Notes: generated from the sequence alone by a model not told the origin. A DNA stretch of 64,000 nucleotides from CAYYKD01 sp964471825 (GCA_964471825.1 CAYYKD010000001.1:1-64000), one strand, 5' to 3'. Positions 8,018 through 17,350 are shown, counted from the stretch's first letter. Numbers and translations are program-made.

Positions 8018-9448
8018 CTATGATGATGAATACCGCACCTCTTTTTGAATTCCAAGCTGGCGCATTTTTTTATACAGGTCCTGCCTACATAGCCCTACAA
8101 TCTCAGCGGTATCCTTAACACTCCACCCATTTTTATTCAGGTGATGCAGTATAAACAACCTTTCAAAGGACTCTGAGACCTCCTTCTTTGCCGCAACAAG
8201 ATTGAGGGGCAACTCTTCAAAGTTGAGCTTAATATTGTTGCCATTTTTTAAGGCAATGCTATCTGGTTCGCCTGAACAACCCTCCGGTTCCTTTGAATCT
8301 GATGGATTTTTTACCGTACTATCAGTCATCTCCGTAAGAGACAGGGAATTAATCCACTCGCCATTTGTTAGGACTACAGCCTCTTCAAGCCTGTTTTTTA
8401 ACTCACGAATATTACCTTTCCAGTCATGAGCTGTCATTTTATCAGACAGGTTTTTCTCTATACCGGCAATATTTTTTTTGTACTTAGTATTAAATAGACC
8501 TATAAATGCCAATGCAAGAGGAATTATTTCATCTCGCCTCTCCCTAAGCGGCGGGATTTTCACCTCAAAGACATTTAGGCGGTAGTATAGATCCTCGCGA
8601 AACCTGCCTGCTTTTATTTCATCTTTAATATTTCTATTTGTTGCTGCAATTACCCTTGAATTTATCTTGATCGGCATACCGCCGCCGATTCTGGTTATCT
8701 CGCCCTCCTGCAGAACCCTTAGAAGTTTTGCCTGCATCTCTACAGGCATCTCCCCGATTTCATCAAGAAAGATCGTGCCATTATCGGCAAGCTCAAAGAA
8801 GCCGGATTTTCTGCCGGCCGATCCCGTAAATGACCCTTTCTCATATCCAAACAACTCGCTCTCTATCAAGGAGGCCGGTAGAGCAGAACAATTAACAGTA
8901 ACAAAGTTTCCCTTACGGCCCGATTGCCGATGTGTGTAGGCCGCAATCAATTCCTTGCCTGTCCCCGACTCACCTGTTACGAGTACAGGTATATCTGTAA
9001 CCGATATATTTTTAAGTTTATCCAATATACTGTGCATCACACCCGAGAAATAGAATCCCGAATCCGCACTATTGTCCTCTCGTTTCAAGAGTAAGGTATC
9101 CCGAATATGACCGACTCGATTGAGTAGTGCCGAGTTATCAAACGGTTTTGTAACATAGTCATAGGCACCCAGCTTGATTGCATTTATCGCGACTGCCTCT
9201 GAACCGTATGCTGTTATTATGATAACCTGAGTATTAGAGTAGTTTTCCTTTATCAACTTCAATAGATCTACACCATTTAACCCGGGAAGGTGATAATCCA
9301 CAATTGCAATGTCTATAGTTGATGACTGCAATACGCCAAGAGCCTCCTCAGATGATCCCACTGAGGTGACTTTATAGCCGGTTCTTTTAAATAGTTCACT
9401 AAGAGCAAATCTCAGGCTCTCTTCATCATCAACAATCAATAAATTCAT
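8018..9448 (-). CDS. Sigma-54-dependent response regulator (NtrC family)
   Basis: Three domains: receiver (residues 1-120; IVDDEE acidic pair, phospho-acceptor Asp in AIVDYHLPG, KPF), AAA+ sigma-54 interaction domain (about 135-370; Walker A GESGTGKELIA, Walker B GTIFLDEIGE, arginine-finger region REDLYYRLNVFEV) and a C-terminal Fis-like helix-turn-helix (NGWSVKDTAEIVGLCRQDLY). It should activate RNA polymerase with sigma-54 upon phosphorylation. The sigma-54-contact loop reads GSFTGS rather than GAFTGA, an atypical last residue. No cognate kinase is adjacent; it follows the J-domain gene by 66 nt. GAGGG precedes the ATG. The target promoters are not evident here. Confidence 0.92.
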   Translation of the reverse strand: MNLLIVDDEESLRFALSELFKRTGYKVTSVGSSEEALGVLQSSTIDIAIVDYHLPGLNGVDLLKLIKENYSNTQVIIITAYGSEAVAINAIKLGAYDYVTKPFDNSALLNRVGHIRDTLLLKREDNSADSGFYFSGVMHSILDKLKNISVTDIPVLVTGESGTGKELIAAYTHRQSGRKGNFVTVNCSALPASLIESELFGYEKGSFTGSAGRKSGFFELADNGTIFLDEIGEMPVEMQAKLLRVLQEGEITRIGGGMPIKINSRVIAATNRNIKDEIKAGRFREDLYYRLNVFEVKIPPLRERRDEIIPLALAFIGLFNTKYKKNIAGIEKNLSDKMTAHDWKGNIRELKNRLEEAVVLTNGEWINSLSLTEMTDSTVKNPSDSKEPEGCSGEPDSIALKNGNNIKLNFEELPLNLVAAKKEVSESFERLFILHHLNKNGWSVKDTAEIVGLCRQDLYKKMRQLGIQKEVRYSSS

Positions 9449-9514
9449 ATCTATACCCTCTTGATCACGGCGGTTTTCCCTCTCAAAAATACTTAGACCT
9501 TCATGCTCGCCAAT

Positions 9515-10252
9515 TTACTTCTTATTAAAGACAGGCGTCATTTTCATTATCAGTCTATAGGCATTATTTATCTCATTAAATTTCGATGCTCCTTCAGAAG
9601 CCCCATCAGCCCCTCCATCAGAACCAGTGTCCGGATGATACTGTTTAGCAAGCATCTTGAATTGTTGCTTCACCAGGGACAGATCACTTCCTAATGCAAG
9701 CCCGAGTGTCTTAAAACCCGCCTCGTATTCCTTAAAGTTAGCAAGGATCTCCCATGTGCCATTTAGAAATGCCTCAGCATTAGACTGATCTATCCTATTG
9801 TAGTTCTCCTCATCGAAGTAGAAATACTTAATTGAAAGCGTCTCTATATCGCTATCACCTGTTTGATTGCCATGATGAATACAATACTGAGTACCGTCCT
9901 CAGCTGTCTCATTACAGAATAACGATAACTGCTCATTATAGAACCTGCACCTTCCTAGGGTAGGATAAGGTAATAACCGTGTTCTCATAAAATGAACATG
10001 CAGATAACGATTGCCAGTATAGAAATACTCTTGAAGTTTATAGAGCGTATAGAAAAGTGCAAAATGATTTCTATATAGTTCAAGAGGTTCCATTCCGTAG
10101 ATATCCATACTACCAAATGCCGCCCTAAGGAGTTTTGTCTCAAAAAGCGGTTCATTTGAGTTCTCTATGTAAGCTACCAGCCTGTCCCTATCTATCTGCA
10201 TTAATCTATGCTCAAGTGTACCCAAGTATTTCTCCTCGCAATTATCTTTCAT
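9515..10252 (-). CDS. J-domain protein (DNAJ-related)
   Basis: 245 residues. The C-terminal 65 residues are a J-domain with the diagnostic HPD tripeptide (KQYHPDTGSDG) preceded by LSLVKQQFKMLA; an acidic, small-residue insert (GSDGGADGASEGASK) separates helices II/III from helix IV. The N-terminal 170 residues resemble the DNAJ-related N-terminal domain, with LYKLQEYFY and a Cys-containing RCRFYNEQLSLFCNE region. J-domains stimulate the ATPase of an Hsp70, so this is a co-chaperone of unknown client. The start region (ATGAAAGATAAT) is duplicated several times just upstream (see 10253-10345), making the true start less certain. Confidence 0.75.
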   Translation of the reverse strand: MKDNCEEKYLGTLEHRLMQIDRDRLVAYIENSNEPLFETKLLRAAFGSMDIYGMEPLELYRNHFALFYTLYKLQEYFYTGNRYLHVHFMRTRLLPYPTLGRCRFYNEQLSLFCNETAEDGTQYCIHHGNQTGDSDIETLSIKYFYFDEENYNRIDQSNAEAFLNGTWEILANFKEYEAGFKTLGLALGSDLSLVKQQFKMLAKQYHPDTGSDGGADGASEGASKFNEINNAYRLIMKMTPVFNKK

Positions 10253-10345
10253 CTTCTTTCACCATTTTCCATTATCTTTCATCATTTTCCATTATCTTTC
10301 ATCATTTTCCATTATCTTTCGTCATATTTCATCATATTTTCCATA
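10253..10345 (-). repeat. 20-bp tandem repeat copying the J-protein start region
   Basis: On the minus strand the unit ATGAAAGATAATGGAAAATG occurs about three times, plus diverged copies, ending at the real gene start ATGAAAGATAATTGC. Each unit carries a start codon and a short frame MKDNGK whose TGA overlaps the next ATG (TGATG). It fills the gap between the pseudouridine synthase stop and the J-protein gene. Confidence 0.85.
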
Positions 10346-10363
10346 GTCGTCGGCAATAGACAT

Positions 10364-11095
10364 TTACTCAAAATAATTAATAAATGGGTTATCTATACTA
10401 ACAGTTATATTATTACCATTAAGAACCGTAAAATCCACCCCGACACAGAAGAGGCAGTGATAGTCATTGTTGAGTTTATCGACTTTCTGTACAGGCGTCT
10501 TGTTGTAGAGCTTATCATTAACGATGGGCAAGCCTATCGAGGCTAGATGAACCCTTATCTGGTGCCTTACACCCTTTGTGATAATTGCCTCGACAAATAC
10601 ATATTTCTCTTCATTGTTAACTATACGCCACATGGTTACGGCTTTTTGAGGAGACGACCTGTATTTTACCTCCGGGCCTACTAATGCAACCATCTTTTTG
10701 TTCTGCTTCTGGTGATGGGCAATCGGTACGGCTATCTCCCCCATGCTTATAGGTTCTTTTCGCTCATCAATACAAAGAGCCAGATATCTCTTAATAACAC
10801 GATCATGTTTCATCTCTTCTTTGTAGTAATTAAAACCTCTCTGTGTTCTGGCATATAGTATTAGACCGCCTGTTTCATTATCAAGCCTGTTAAGTAGTCC
10901 GCCGTCCAATTTGTTAAAACCTGAAACAGAACCAATCTCCGGATAAAGATCTAATACCATGTCGGTAAATGACAACAGTTCTCCGGCTGCAGATGGAATG
11001 CCTTGCGGTTTAAACGCCACCAGAAGATCATCATCAATATATTCTACCTTGACAGTATTCAGTATATTATTTGCCTCCGTCATATAGAGGTCCAT
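10364..11095 (-). CDS. RluA-family RNA pseudouridine synthase
   Basis: Converts specific uridines in rRNA or tRNA to pseudouridine. The catalytic Asp lies in LLNRLDNETGGLILYART (family motif HRLDxxTSG, here N in place of H). KRYLALC and GVRHQIRVHLASIGLPIVND are the other conserved blocks. At 243 residues it has only the catalytic domain and lacks the S4 RNA-binding domain of RluC/RluD. The start may be residue 1 or Met5; neither has a clear ribosome-binding site. It lies 65 nt downstream of the SH3 lipoprotein gene. The target nucleotide cannot be assigned. Confidence 0.85.
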   Translation of the reverse strand: MDLYMTEANNILNTVKVEYIDDDLLVAFKPQGIPSAAGELLSFTDMVLDLYPEIGSVSGFNKLDGGLLNRLDNETGGLILYARTQRGFNYYKEEMKHDRVIKRYLALCIDERKEPISMGEIAVPIAHHQKQNKKMVALVGPEVKYRSSPQKAVTMWRIVNNEEKYVFVEAIITKGVRHQIRVHLASIGLPIVNDKLYNKTPVQKVDKLNNDYHCLFCVGVDFTVLNGNNITVSIDNPFINYFE

Positions 11096-11112
11096 AAAAT
11101 ATTAGCAACAAA

Positions 11113-11176
11113 ATCTTCTATCATTTCTATCACTTCTATCTTTTCTATCACTTTGACCACTCACTTTGACCACTTC
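11113..11176. repeat. 9-bp and 13-bp short tandem repeats
   Basis: Four near-copies of TTCTATCAC are followed by CTTTGACCACTCA / CTTTGACCACTTC. The tract covers the 3' end of the SH3 lipoprotein gene and the gap before the pseudouridine synthase gene. Confidence 0.7.
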
Positions 11177-12489
11177 GGCAGATAGAACCGTCCATTCTCA
11201 ACGGCCTGTACAGTAATATACGAATTTAGCGACACAAGTGCTATTGAAGTCGGATAGACATTGTCACCTGTCTGTGTTGTCGTATCAATCATAGTTAATG
11301 CTACAAACTGTTTATTAGATGAAAATGATGCAGAGATCGGATAGGCCCTAGAGATAAACAATTCTTTAGTCATTCCTGTAAATTTATCCTCAAGTATCAC
11401 CTGATAGTTTGACCCGCCCTTAAGATTGTCAATCGGCTGAAGTGTTATAGCTCTATAGTTATCAAGCATAAAATCGGACTGCTTTGATTGATCAACTGTT
11501 ATCCACTTTAAATTAAGAAGTGATACAATATAGGACTGATTTGCCTCAGGCGGTTTAAAGGAGATGTATTTTGCAGCATTATTTACACTAATATCAGTAA
11601 ATGAGCCATAGGTATAAAAAAGCGTTGATGATAGCGGATCTGTATCCAGCCGTTTATCTACTTGTTCAGTCGGAATATTTACTATCCGCTGTCTTTCGAA
11701 TTCTTTATCCTTAATCAGAAGATATGATAAAACCCATGTGTTCTGACCGGATATTTTCTGACTGCTTACAATTATGAACCGATTTTCTTCCAGATCATAG
11801 ATCGCATTTAGAATATTCTTCTCTATTAACTCCGGCTTCATCAGACCCGAGTAATCAATGCTATATAGCGAAAATCCACCATCGTAGACATGGCTTTTCT
11901 TAGGAATGTAGCCTATAAAGTAAATTTTCTCACTAAATCTGGAGAAATAGTAATTTAGAACCTTTATATCATCTGTATCAATTCTATTGATAACCCTATC
12001 CTTCAATTCTGTTATATAACACAGCTCACCATTATTTATAAAGAATAGCTTCTCCGGTAACTCCTCGTTAAAAACTCCCTGCATTGATGAAGCACTTGAT
12101 GAAGATTTTCTATAATTATCAGAGGCTATCCTTGATGCTTGAAAATTTGGAAAGAGATCAATATAATACCCATAGACCCACCCCTGTTGTTTGTCGATTC
12201 TAACTCGATACCAATAATTCTCTATATCACCAACTTTAACCGGGTTATTGTCCTTAAAAAGTATCTCTACAATGTCGCCTCGATCAAGATATCTTAGTGT
12301 TTTTGAATACAGATCATTATCGGCCCTAAATCTTAGCCTGTCCACATTTACAACGCCAAAACTACTTCTTAGTACAACAAGATTATTATCCGCCTTAATC
12401 GGATCATCTTTAATGTCGGACAATTCAGGATTTTTAACCTTGCATGAAAACGCTAGAAATATAAACAAACAGAATATTAATCTGCACAC
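11161..12489 (-). CDS. SH3-domain lipoprotein of unknown function
   Basis: Residues 1-16 form a short hydrophobic signal ending in the lipobox LAFSC, so Cys16 should be lipidated. A bacterial SH3 domain follows (about 40-115: VDRLRFRADNDL, RYLDRGDIVEIL, YWYRVRI, GWVYGYYIDLF), a module often used to bind peptidoglycan or envelope proteins. The remaining 320 residues have a repetitive beta-rich look (ITELKDRVI, FIGYIPKKSHVYDGG, LFYTYGSF), possibly a propeller, with no family I recognise. The likely start is GTG with AGGGG 8 nt upstream. It follows the PRPP-synthetase-like gene by 17 nt, so the two are probably cotranscribed. Confidence 0.7.
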   Translation of the reverse strand: MCRLIFCLFIFLAFSCKVKNPELSDIKDDPIKADNNLVVLRSSFGVVNVDRLRFRADNDLYSKTLRYLDRGDIVEILFKDNNPVKVGDIENYWYRVRIDKQQGWVYGYYIDLFPNFQASRIASDNYRKSSSSASSMQGVFNEELPEKLFFINNGELCYITELKDRVINRIDTDDIKVLNYYFSRFSEKIYFIGYIPKKSHVYDGGFSLYSIDYSGLMKPELIEKNILNAIYDLEENRFIIVSSQKISGQNTWVLSYLLIKDKEFERQRIVNIPTEQVDKRLDTDPLSSTLFYTYGSFTDISVNNAAKYISFKPPEANQSYIVSLLNLKWITVDQSKQSDFMLDNYRAITLQPIDNLKGGSNYQVILEDKFTGMTKELFISRAYPISASFSSNKQFVALTMIDTTTQTGDNVYPTSIALVSLNSYITVQAVENGRFYLPKWSK

Positions 12490-12506
12490 TAATATGCCCC
12501 TGCTGT

Positions 12507-13739
12507 TTAACTATTACATTTATCTAATAGATAGGACTCTGCATCAAGAGGATCAAAATATTTTTCCAATGATTTGCCCTGATAGTTTTTCTCAATTATC
12601 CTTGAAGTTGTATAGCTCGTGTCCGCAACATCTATAAATGGATTTCTCTCATAGAATGCCTTGTCATGAAGAACAAGATCCATTATTATAATCTTATTTA
12701 ATGCACCCTCGCTAACAAGTTTATTTAACTTCTGTTCTGCAGGTTCAGAGAATAGACCGTAGCAGACCGCAACATTTATCTCTCTTGCACCTAACTCTTT
12801 GTATTTTCTACAAACATCCTCAATACTCCCGCCTGAGTCAATCATATCATCAACTATAAACACAACCTTATCCTTCACTGATAGTGATTCCGGTTTTAGT
12901 ATTGTTATTTCTTCTATCTTATTTGTAATAGGATCGCGTCTTTTATCAACAACGAGAAGTGGCACCTTAAATGACCTGGAAAATGTTGTCGCAAAACTCT
13001 TTCCACCTGCATCTACAGAACTAAATATCCAATCGTTTTTTACAACCTCATTATAGTATTCAATAGTTTTTACATAGTTTCTCAGGATATATTTCTTTAA
13101 GATCTTCTCACCCTTGAGATTATCGTATGCAGTCATCCTTGTATCAATACCGATGAGCGATTTTTCTGAGTGGATCTGATATAACATCAAATGATCCAGC
13201 CCGTTAGCAGTAATATTTCTAAAGAAGGTTCTTAGATTGCAACTGCCTCTCCCCTTTGGTTTATCGCTTCTAGCTTGTCCAAGGTTAAGTTCAAAGAGAT
13301 TGATCTTTCTAACCTTTGCACCGAGCAATGCATCAAGAGTATTATAGAGGAGAAGTTCCTGATCTGCCATGCTAAGTCTCTTTTTTACACCGTTTTCATC
13401 AACAATATCTGTCTCACTGAATGTATGGAATATATAGACATCTCTTCTTCGTGATGATTTTTTTAATGAAACCTCAATCGCACCATTTCTATGTGTAAAA
13501 TAAGCAAATTCACCTATCAGGTAATTCGCGATATGTTCTTCAACCGAAACTGAGGCTCGCTTGAGAGATTCCTCCTCATCATCATCCATATAGAAATAAT
13601 CTGCAATCGACCCTCTGTGCTCTGAAATATCATCTAAGAGGTGCTTTGTTATCCATTTTGACACTTTCTGAACATATTCTTCCGTGCCTGGCAAAGCAAA
13701 CAACTGGATTGCACCATGAGCAAAATTAAAAAAACTCAT
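12507..13739 (-). CDS. prs: Ribose-phosphate pyrophosphokinase-like protein
   Basis: Resembles PRPP synthetases, which make phosphoribosyl pyrophosphate from ribose-5-phosphate and ATP. Visible motifs: the flexible-loop lysine/arginines in LLVVDKRRDPITNKIEEI and the PRPP-binding loop VFIVDDMIDSGGSIEDV, with two phosphoribosyltransferase-like halves. At 410 residues it is about 90 longer than the classical enzyme, with an acidic insert near residues 45-65 (DDDEEESLKRAS) and a divergent first half, so a divergent type is likely and activity needs testing. ATG at 13739 is preferred over the TTG one codon earlier because AGGAG sits 6-7 nt upstream. First gene of a minus-strand run. Confidence 0.75.
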   Translation of the reverse strand: MSFFNFAHGAIQLFALPGTEEYVQKVSKWITKHLLDDISEHRGSIADYFYMDDDEEESLKRASVSVEEHIANYLIGEFAYFTHRNGAIEVSLKKSSRRRDVYIFHTFSETDIVDENGVKKRLSMADQELLLYNTLDALLGAKVRKINLFELNLGQARSDKPKGRGSCNLRTFFRNITANGLDHLMLYQIHSEKSLIGIDTRMTAYDNLKGEKILKKYILRNYVKTIEYYNEVVKNDWIFSSVDAGGKSFATTFSRSFKVPLLVVDKRRDPITNKIEEITILKPESLSVKDKVVFIVDDMIDSGGSIEDVCRKYKELGAREINVAVCYGLFSEPAEQKLNKLVSEGALNKIIIMDLVLHDKAFYERNPFIDVADTSYTTSRIIEKNYQGKSLEKYFDPLDAESYLLDKCNS

Positions 13740-13781
13740 CAAATACTCCTGTTATGAACCGTAGATTAAAAAATCAAAAAA

Positions 13782-13810
13782 ATTATACTAAAAAAAGAGT
13801 TTTATGTAAA
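13782..13810 (-). promoter_or_regulatory. Promoter of the prs-like gene
   Basis: Minus strand TTTACA (13810-13805), 17-nt spacer, TATAAT (13787-13782); start of transcription expected near 13775, about 36 nt before the ATG. Confidence 0.6.
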
Positions 13811-13932
13811 TAAAAATTTAAATCAAAAAATTTGTTGGTACGGGCGGATTTAATCCTGCGAATTTAAACTTTTAGAAATTTCTTAGATAAAAATCCCTCA
13901 GAAAAAATCTTCCAAAAAAAACTGAGAATCGC

Positions 13933-14018
13933 TTGACTAATTCTGTAGTGAGCAATCTGTAGTGAGTAATCTGTAAGGGGCAATCTGTAATGAGTATATT
14001 GTAGTGAACAATCAGTAA
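13933..14018. repeat. Imperfect 14-16-bp tandem repeats
   Basis: Variants of CAATCTGTAGTGAG recur about five to six times. A 68-residue frame across the tract (YRLPLTDYSL-type peptide repeats) is a by-product of the repeat, not a credible gene. The tract lies in the 600-base divergent region between prs and tyrS. Confidence 0.7.
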
Positions 14019-14080
14019 GGGACAGCCTATGTCTGTTTATTTGCGTGTGAAATGTCGTATCGTCAACCATAGGTTGTCCC
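14019..14080. other. Inverted repeat in the prs-tyrS divergent region
   Basis: GGGACAGCCTATG (14019-14031) and CATAGGTTGTCCC (14068-14080) are complementary at 12 of 13 positions with a 36-nt loop. It sits about 265 bases before tyrS. I see no T-box motif or T-run, so I do not call it a riboswitch or terminator. From 14081 to 14345 the sequence is AT-rich with nothing else I can support. Confidence 0.45.
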
Positions 14081-14345
14081 CCATGAGTTACAAAAACAGA
14101 TTTTCACACAATAAATTCCTCATAGCATTAACATATTGAACAAAAACCATAAAAGTGAGAATTAGCAGTAATAAAAAAAAATCTAAAAATGATACCCCAA
14201 ATACATGTAAAATAACAAGGTAAAATGAGTAAAAAATTTTCTAATACTCTTTACAAAAATTAAATTTTAAACTATCAATAATTTTTGATTAAATGAGTAA
14301 AATTCATGTTTTTAAATTAATACTAGAATTATTTTGGAGAATTAT

Positions 14346-15575
14346 ATGTCAGAGTGTTTACAGTCCATGAAGAGTAGAGGTTTTTTTCAACAATGTACTG
14401 ATGAAGCAAACCTCTCTAAGATGCTAGATAAGAGTCCGCTGGTATTCTATGCCGGATTTGATCCAACAAATTCCAGTTTACACCTTGGACATCTTGTTCC
14501 TATTATGGCTATGGCTCATCTTCAAAGATTTGGACACAAACCAATTGCTCTCCTTGGCGGCGGAACAGCTATGATAGGAGATCCATCCGGTAAGACGGAG
14601 TCCAGATCAATGTTAACAATAGAAAAAATTGATGAAAATGCTGCATCAATAAAAAAACAGCTGGAAAGATTTGTTGTTCTTGACGGAATTAAGGGTGATA
14701 TTCTTGATAACGGCACATGGCTAAGATCTATAAACTATTTAACATTCCTAAGGGAGATCGGCAGTCATTTTAGTGTAAATCGAATGCTCTCCTTTGAAAC
14801 CTATAAAGAACGCCTAAAACATGGTCTCTCTTTTTTGGAATTCAACTATGTTCTGCTTCAGTCCTATGATTTTTTGGAGTTATACAGAAGACATAAATGT
14901 GTTGTACAAATCGGCGGTGATGATCAATGGGCAAATATGGTTTCAGGCGTAGATCTTATCAGAAGAATTGAGAGAACAACAGAGGTTGAGTGTCTGACAT
15001 TTCCACTAATTCTTACCTCTGACGGAAAGAAAATGGGTAAGACCGAAAAAGGGGCTGTATTTCTATCAAAAGAGATGACCTCAGTATATGATTTTTTTCA
15101 GTACTGGGTTAATGTTACTGATGAGGACACAATACGATTTCTAAAACTCTATACCTTTTTACCGCTTGAAGAGATATTAGAATACGAAAAACTCAAAGGC
15201 GATGGTCTGCGACCGGCTAAAGAAAGGCTTGCATATGAGGTTACCCAAATAGTACATGGTGCTGATGAAGCTCAAAAAGCCCGCGACGGTGCCAGAGCTG
15301 CATTTAGCGGAAGCGGTGCAGTTGAACTAATCCCCGGATTTGAAGTAAATAGTGGTCGTCTTGCAGATGGCATACCACTACTTGAATTGTTTGTTGAAGC
15401 AGGGCTATGTGACTCAAAGGGGGAGGCAAGACGACTTGTACAACAGGGCGGATGCAGAGTTAATGATCAGCGTATTGATTCTGAATCTCATGTTATATCT
15501 ACTAAAGATATGACTGATAAAGGAATTATACTAAAGGCCGGCAAGAAGAAAATTAAAAGGATTATTACAGAATAG
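14346..15575 (+). CDS. tyrS: Tyrosyl-tRNA synthetase
   Basis: Class I aminoacyl-tRNA synthetase charging tRNA-Tyr in the cytosol. The HIGH-type motif is LHLGHLVPIM, the tyrosine pocket includes QIGGDDQWANMVSG, and the KMSKS-type loop is DGKKMGKTEKGAVF. The C-terminal 70 residues are an S4 RNA-binding domain (ELFVEAGLCDSKGEARRLVQQGG). The ATG at 14346 (409 residues) is chosen over the TTG at 14334 because GGAG at 14336-14339 lies 6 nt before it. lnt follows within a few bases, so the two genes are cotranscribed. Identity is secure. Confidence 0.96.
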   Translation: MSECLQSMKSRGFFQQCTDEANLSKMLDKSPLVFYAGFDPTNSSLHLGHLVPIMAMAHLQRFGHKPIALLGGGTAMIGDPSGKTESRSMLTIEKIDENAASIKKQLERFVVLDGIKGDILDNGTWLRSINYLTFLREIGSHFSVNRMLSFETYKERLKHGLSFLEFNYVLLQSYDFLELYRRHKCVVQIGGDDQWANMVSGVDLIRRIERTTEVECLTFPLILTSDGKKMGKTEKGAVFLSKEMTSVYDFFQYWVNVTDEDTIRFLKLYTFLPLEEILEYEKLKGDGLRPAKERLAYEVTQIVHGADEAQKARDGARAAFSGSGAVELIPGFEVNSGRLADGIPLLELFVEAGLCDSKGEARRLVQQGGCRVNDQRIDSESHVISTKDMTDKGIILKAGKKKIKRIITE

Positions 15576-15583
15576 GTATGCAT

Positions 15584-17296
15584 ATGAAAAAACTCCCTGA
15601 CTCGACTATCGGTAAAATACTATTACTAATCGGTGTTATAATTTCGGGAATAATATGGGGACTCGGACAATACCCGTCATTTTACTTTCTAAGATTCTTT
15701 GCATTTATTCCTTTTCTATTTCTTCTTAATAGAGATAAAATAAACTATTTTTACTTACTCATATTTGGAACTGTAGCATACATAATTAACTTCTACTGGC
15801 TCTATATCACTTTCTATGAATCCGGCAAAATTCACTCAGCGATCTCAATACTTATTATAATTGCACTCTGTGTTTATTATGGTATCCAATATCTCTTAAA
15901 TGGAATTCTCTATAGAATAGTAAAAATTAAAATTGGGAAATTAGCCATCTTTATTCAACCGCTAATATTCTTTACAATAGATTTTCTATATTTAAAAATA
16001 TTCAACCATCAGATATCGGACTCGCTAATTGGTAACCAATATCTTATTCAGTTTATTGATCTAACCGGAATGACTGGCCTGACATTGATAATCTTCTATT
16101 TTAATGTCGGACTCTATCTTGTGATAAATGATGCAATAACAATCCGGACATTTAAACCTGTAAGATTAATTTTATTGTTACCCTTGATACCTGTAATTCT
16201 ATATGGGGTCTATAGGATAGACTCTCTTGAGAGAATTCAAAGACAACTCCCTGTCTCAAGAGTAGTAATGATACAGGGTAACATAAGCGGCAAACAGAAA
16301 CTTGATGAGAATTTTTTTGAAATTAATTTAAATCGCTACAATGATATGACAAAAAAAGCAATAGTAAAGTTTAATCCTGATCTCATTGTTTGGCCTGAGA
16401 GTATTTTTAACAGGGCATTTACAGGAGACTCTAATTTTATCAAAGAGCTAATTCAGGATGATGGTGATTTTACTAAGCTCGAAGATATTTCACCTGCAGA
16501 TAGAAATCAGAAACATAAATATCCACACTTAATTATGGGAATTGTAATATGGGGGCAAGATAATATTATTAACAATTCAGCCCTTCTGATTAGAAACAGA
16601 AGGATTGTAAACCGCTATGATAAACAGAAGCTTGTTCCTTTTGGTGAATTTGTACCGTTTGAAAAACAAATGCCATTTTTAAGAAAACTATCCCCCTTTT
16701 CAAATAGTACAAGTGTAGGGAAAACAAGTGCAATTTTTAACATCAATCAGATCAAAGCTGCAATATCAATATGCTATGAGGATATTTTTCCGGACCTGAT
16801 AAGGAAGCATAATATTGAAGGGTCCAACCTGATGATTAATCTAACAAACGACAGCTGGTATGGCAAAAATATGGGTCCTCTGCACCACTCAATTTTAGGT
16901 AGACTCAGAGCCATTGAGAATAGACGATCATTTTATAGATGTACGGCAACCGGACTAACGACAGCATCTGATCTAACCGGTAAAATTATTAGTTCTGCAA
17001 AAGTCTGGTCTGAAGAAATCGTCTTTGCAGAGTTGCCGCTCTATTCAGAGAGAACGCTCTATTCATACACAGGTGATCTATTTGCCTATTTAACAATAGC
17101 TATAGCAATCCTGTTTATATTGTACTCACTATCAACCGGACTTGTTTTAAGCTACAGATTAAGACTAATCAGGTCAAAGCATAGGGTGTCATTTATGAGG
17201 AAATATTTAAACAGAAGTGATCTGTCAAGCCGAAATATTCGACTGGTTATGATAAATGTACGGAAGAGACCTGCTAAAAAAAAGGGTATTAAATAG
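15584..17296 (+). CDS. lnt: Apolipoprotein N-acyltransferase
   Basis: Inner-membrane enzyme adding the third acyl chain to the N-terminal Cys of lipoproteins, which fits the many lipoproteins encoded nearby. About six hydrophobic helices occupy residues 1-215, then a periplasmic nitrilase-like domain with the triad Glu (IVWPES, residue 272), Lys (YDKQKLVPFGEF, 349) and Cys (AISICYED, 397), and a final helix near 510-530. The 570-residue length is slightly above the usual 510. ATG at 15584 has AGG 6-7 nt upstream; another ATG is at 15578. The basic C-terminal tail (about 40 residues) is unusual. Operon with tyrS. Confidence 0.94.
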   Translation: MKKLPDSTIGKILLLIGVIISGIIWGLGQYPSFYFLRFFAFIPFLFLLNRDKINYFYLLIFGTVAYIINFYWLYITFYESGKIHSAISILIIIALCVYYGIQYLLNGILYRIVKIKIGKLAIFIQPLIFFTIDFLYLKIFNHQISDSLIGNQYLIQFIDLTGMTGLTLIIFYFNVGLYLVINDAITIRTFKPVRLILLLPLIPVILYGVYRIDSLERIQRQLPVSRVVMIQGNISGKQKLDENFFEINLNRYNDMTKKAIVKFNPDLIVWPESIFNRAFTGDSNFIKELIQDDGDFTKLEDISPADRNQKHKYPHLIMGIVIWGQDNIINNSALLIRNRRIVNRYDKQKLVPFGEFVPFEKQMPFLRKLSPFSNSTSVGKTSAIFNINQIKAAISICYEDIFPDLIRKHNIEGSNLMINLTNDSWYGKNMGPLHHSILGRLRAIENRRSFYRCTATGLTTASDLTGKIISSAKVWSEEIVFAELPLYSERTLYSYTGDLFAYLTIAIAILFILYSLSTGLVLSYRLRLIRSKHRVSFMRKYLNRSDLSSRNIRLVMINVRKRPAKKKGIK

Positions 17297-17350
17297 CCGG
17301 ACACTTTTAAATATCAATATATAAGATATTTTATACCTACAAAAATTTGA

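Noticed and set aside
10253..10345. Possible CRISPR-like array
   Set aside because: Units are directly tandem without unique spacers and no cas genes are present.
13864..14070. 68-residue minus-strand frame with YRLPLTDYSL repeats
   Set aside because: It is the translation of an intergenic tandem repeat, with no ribosome-binding site or domain.
14081..14345. T-box riboswitch or Tyr-rich leader peptide before tyrS
   Set aside because: No T-box consensus, terminator with T-run, or aromatic-rich frame was found.
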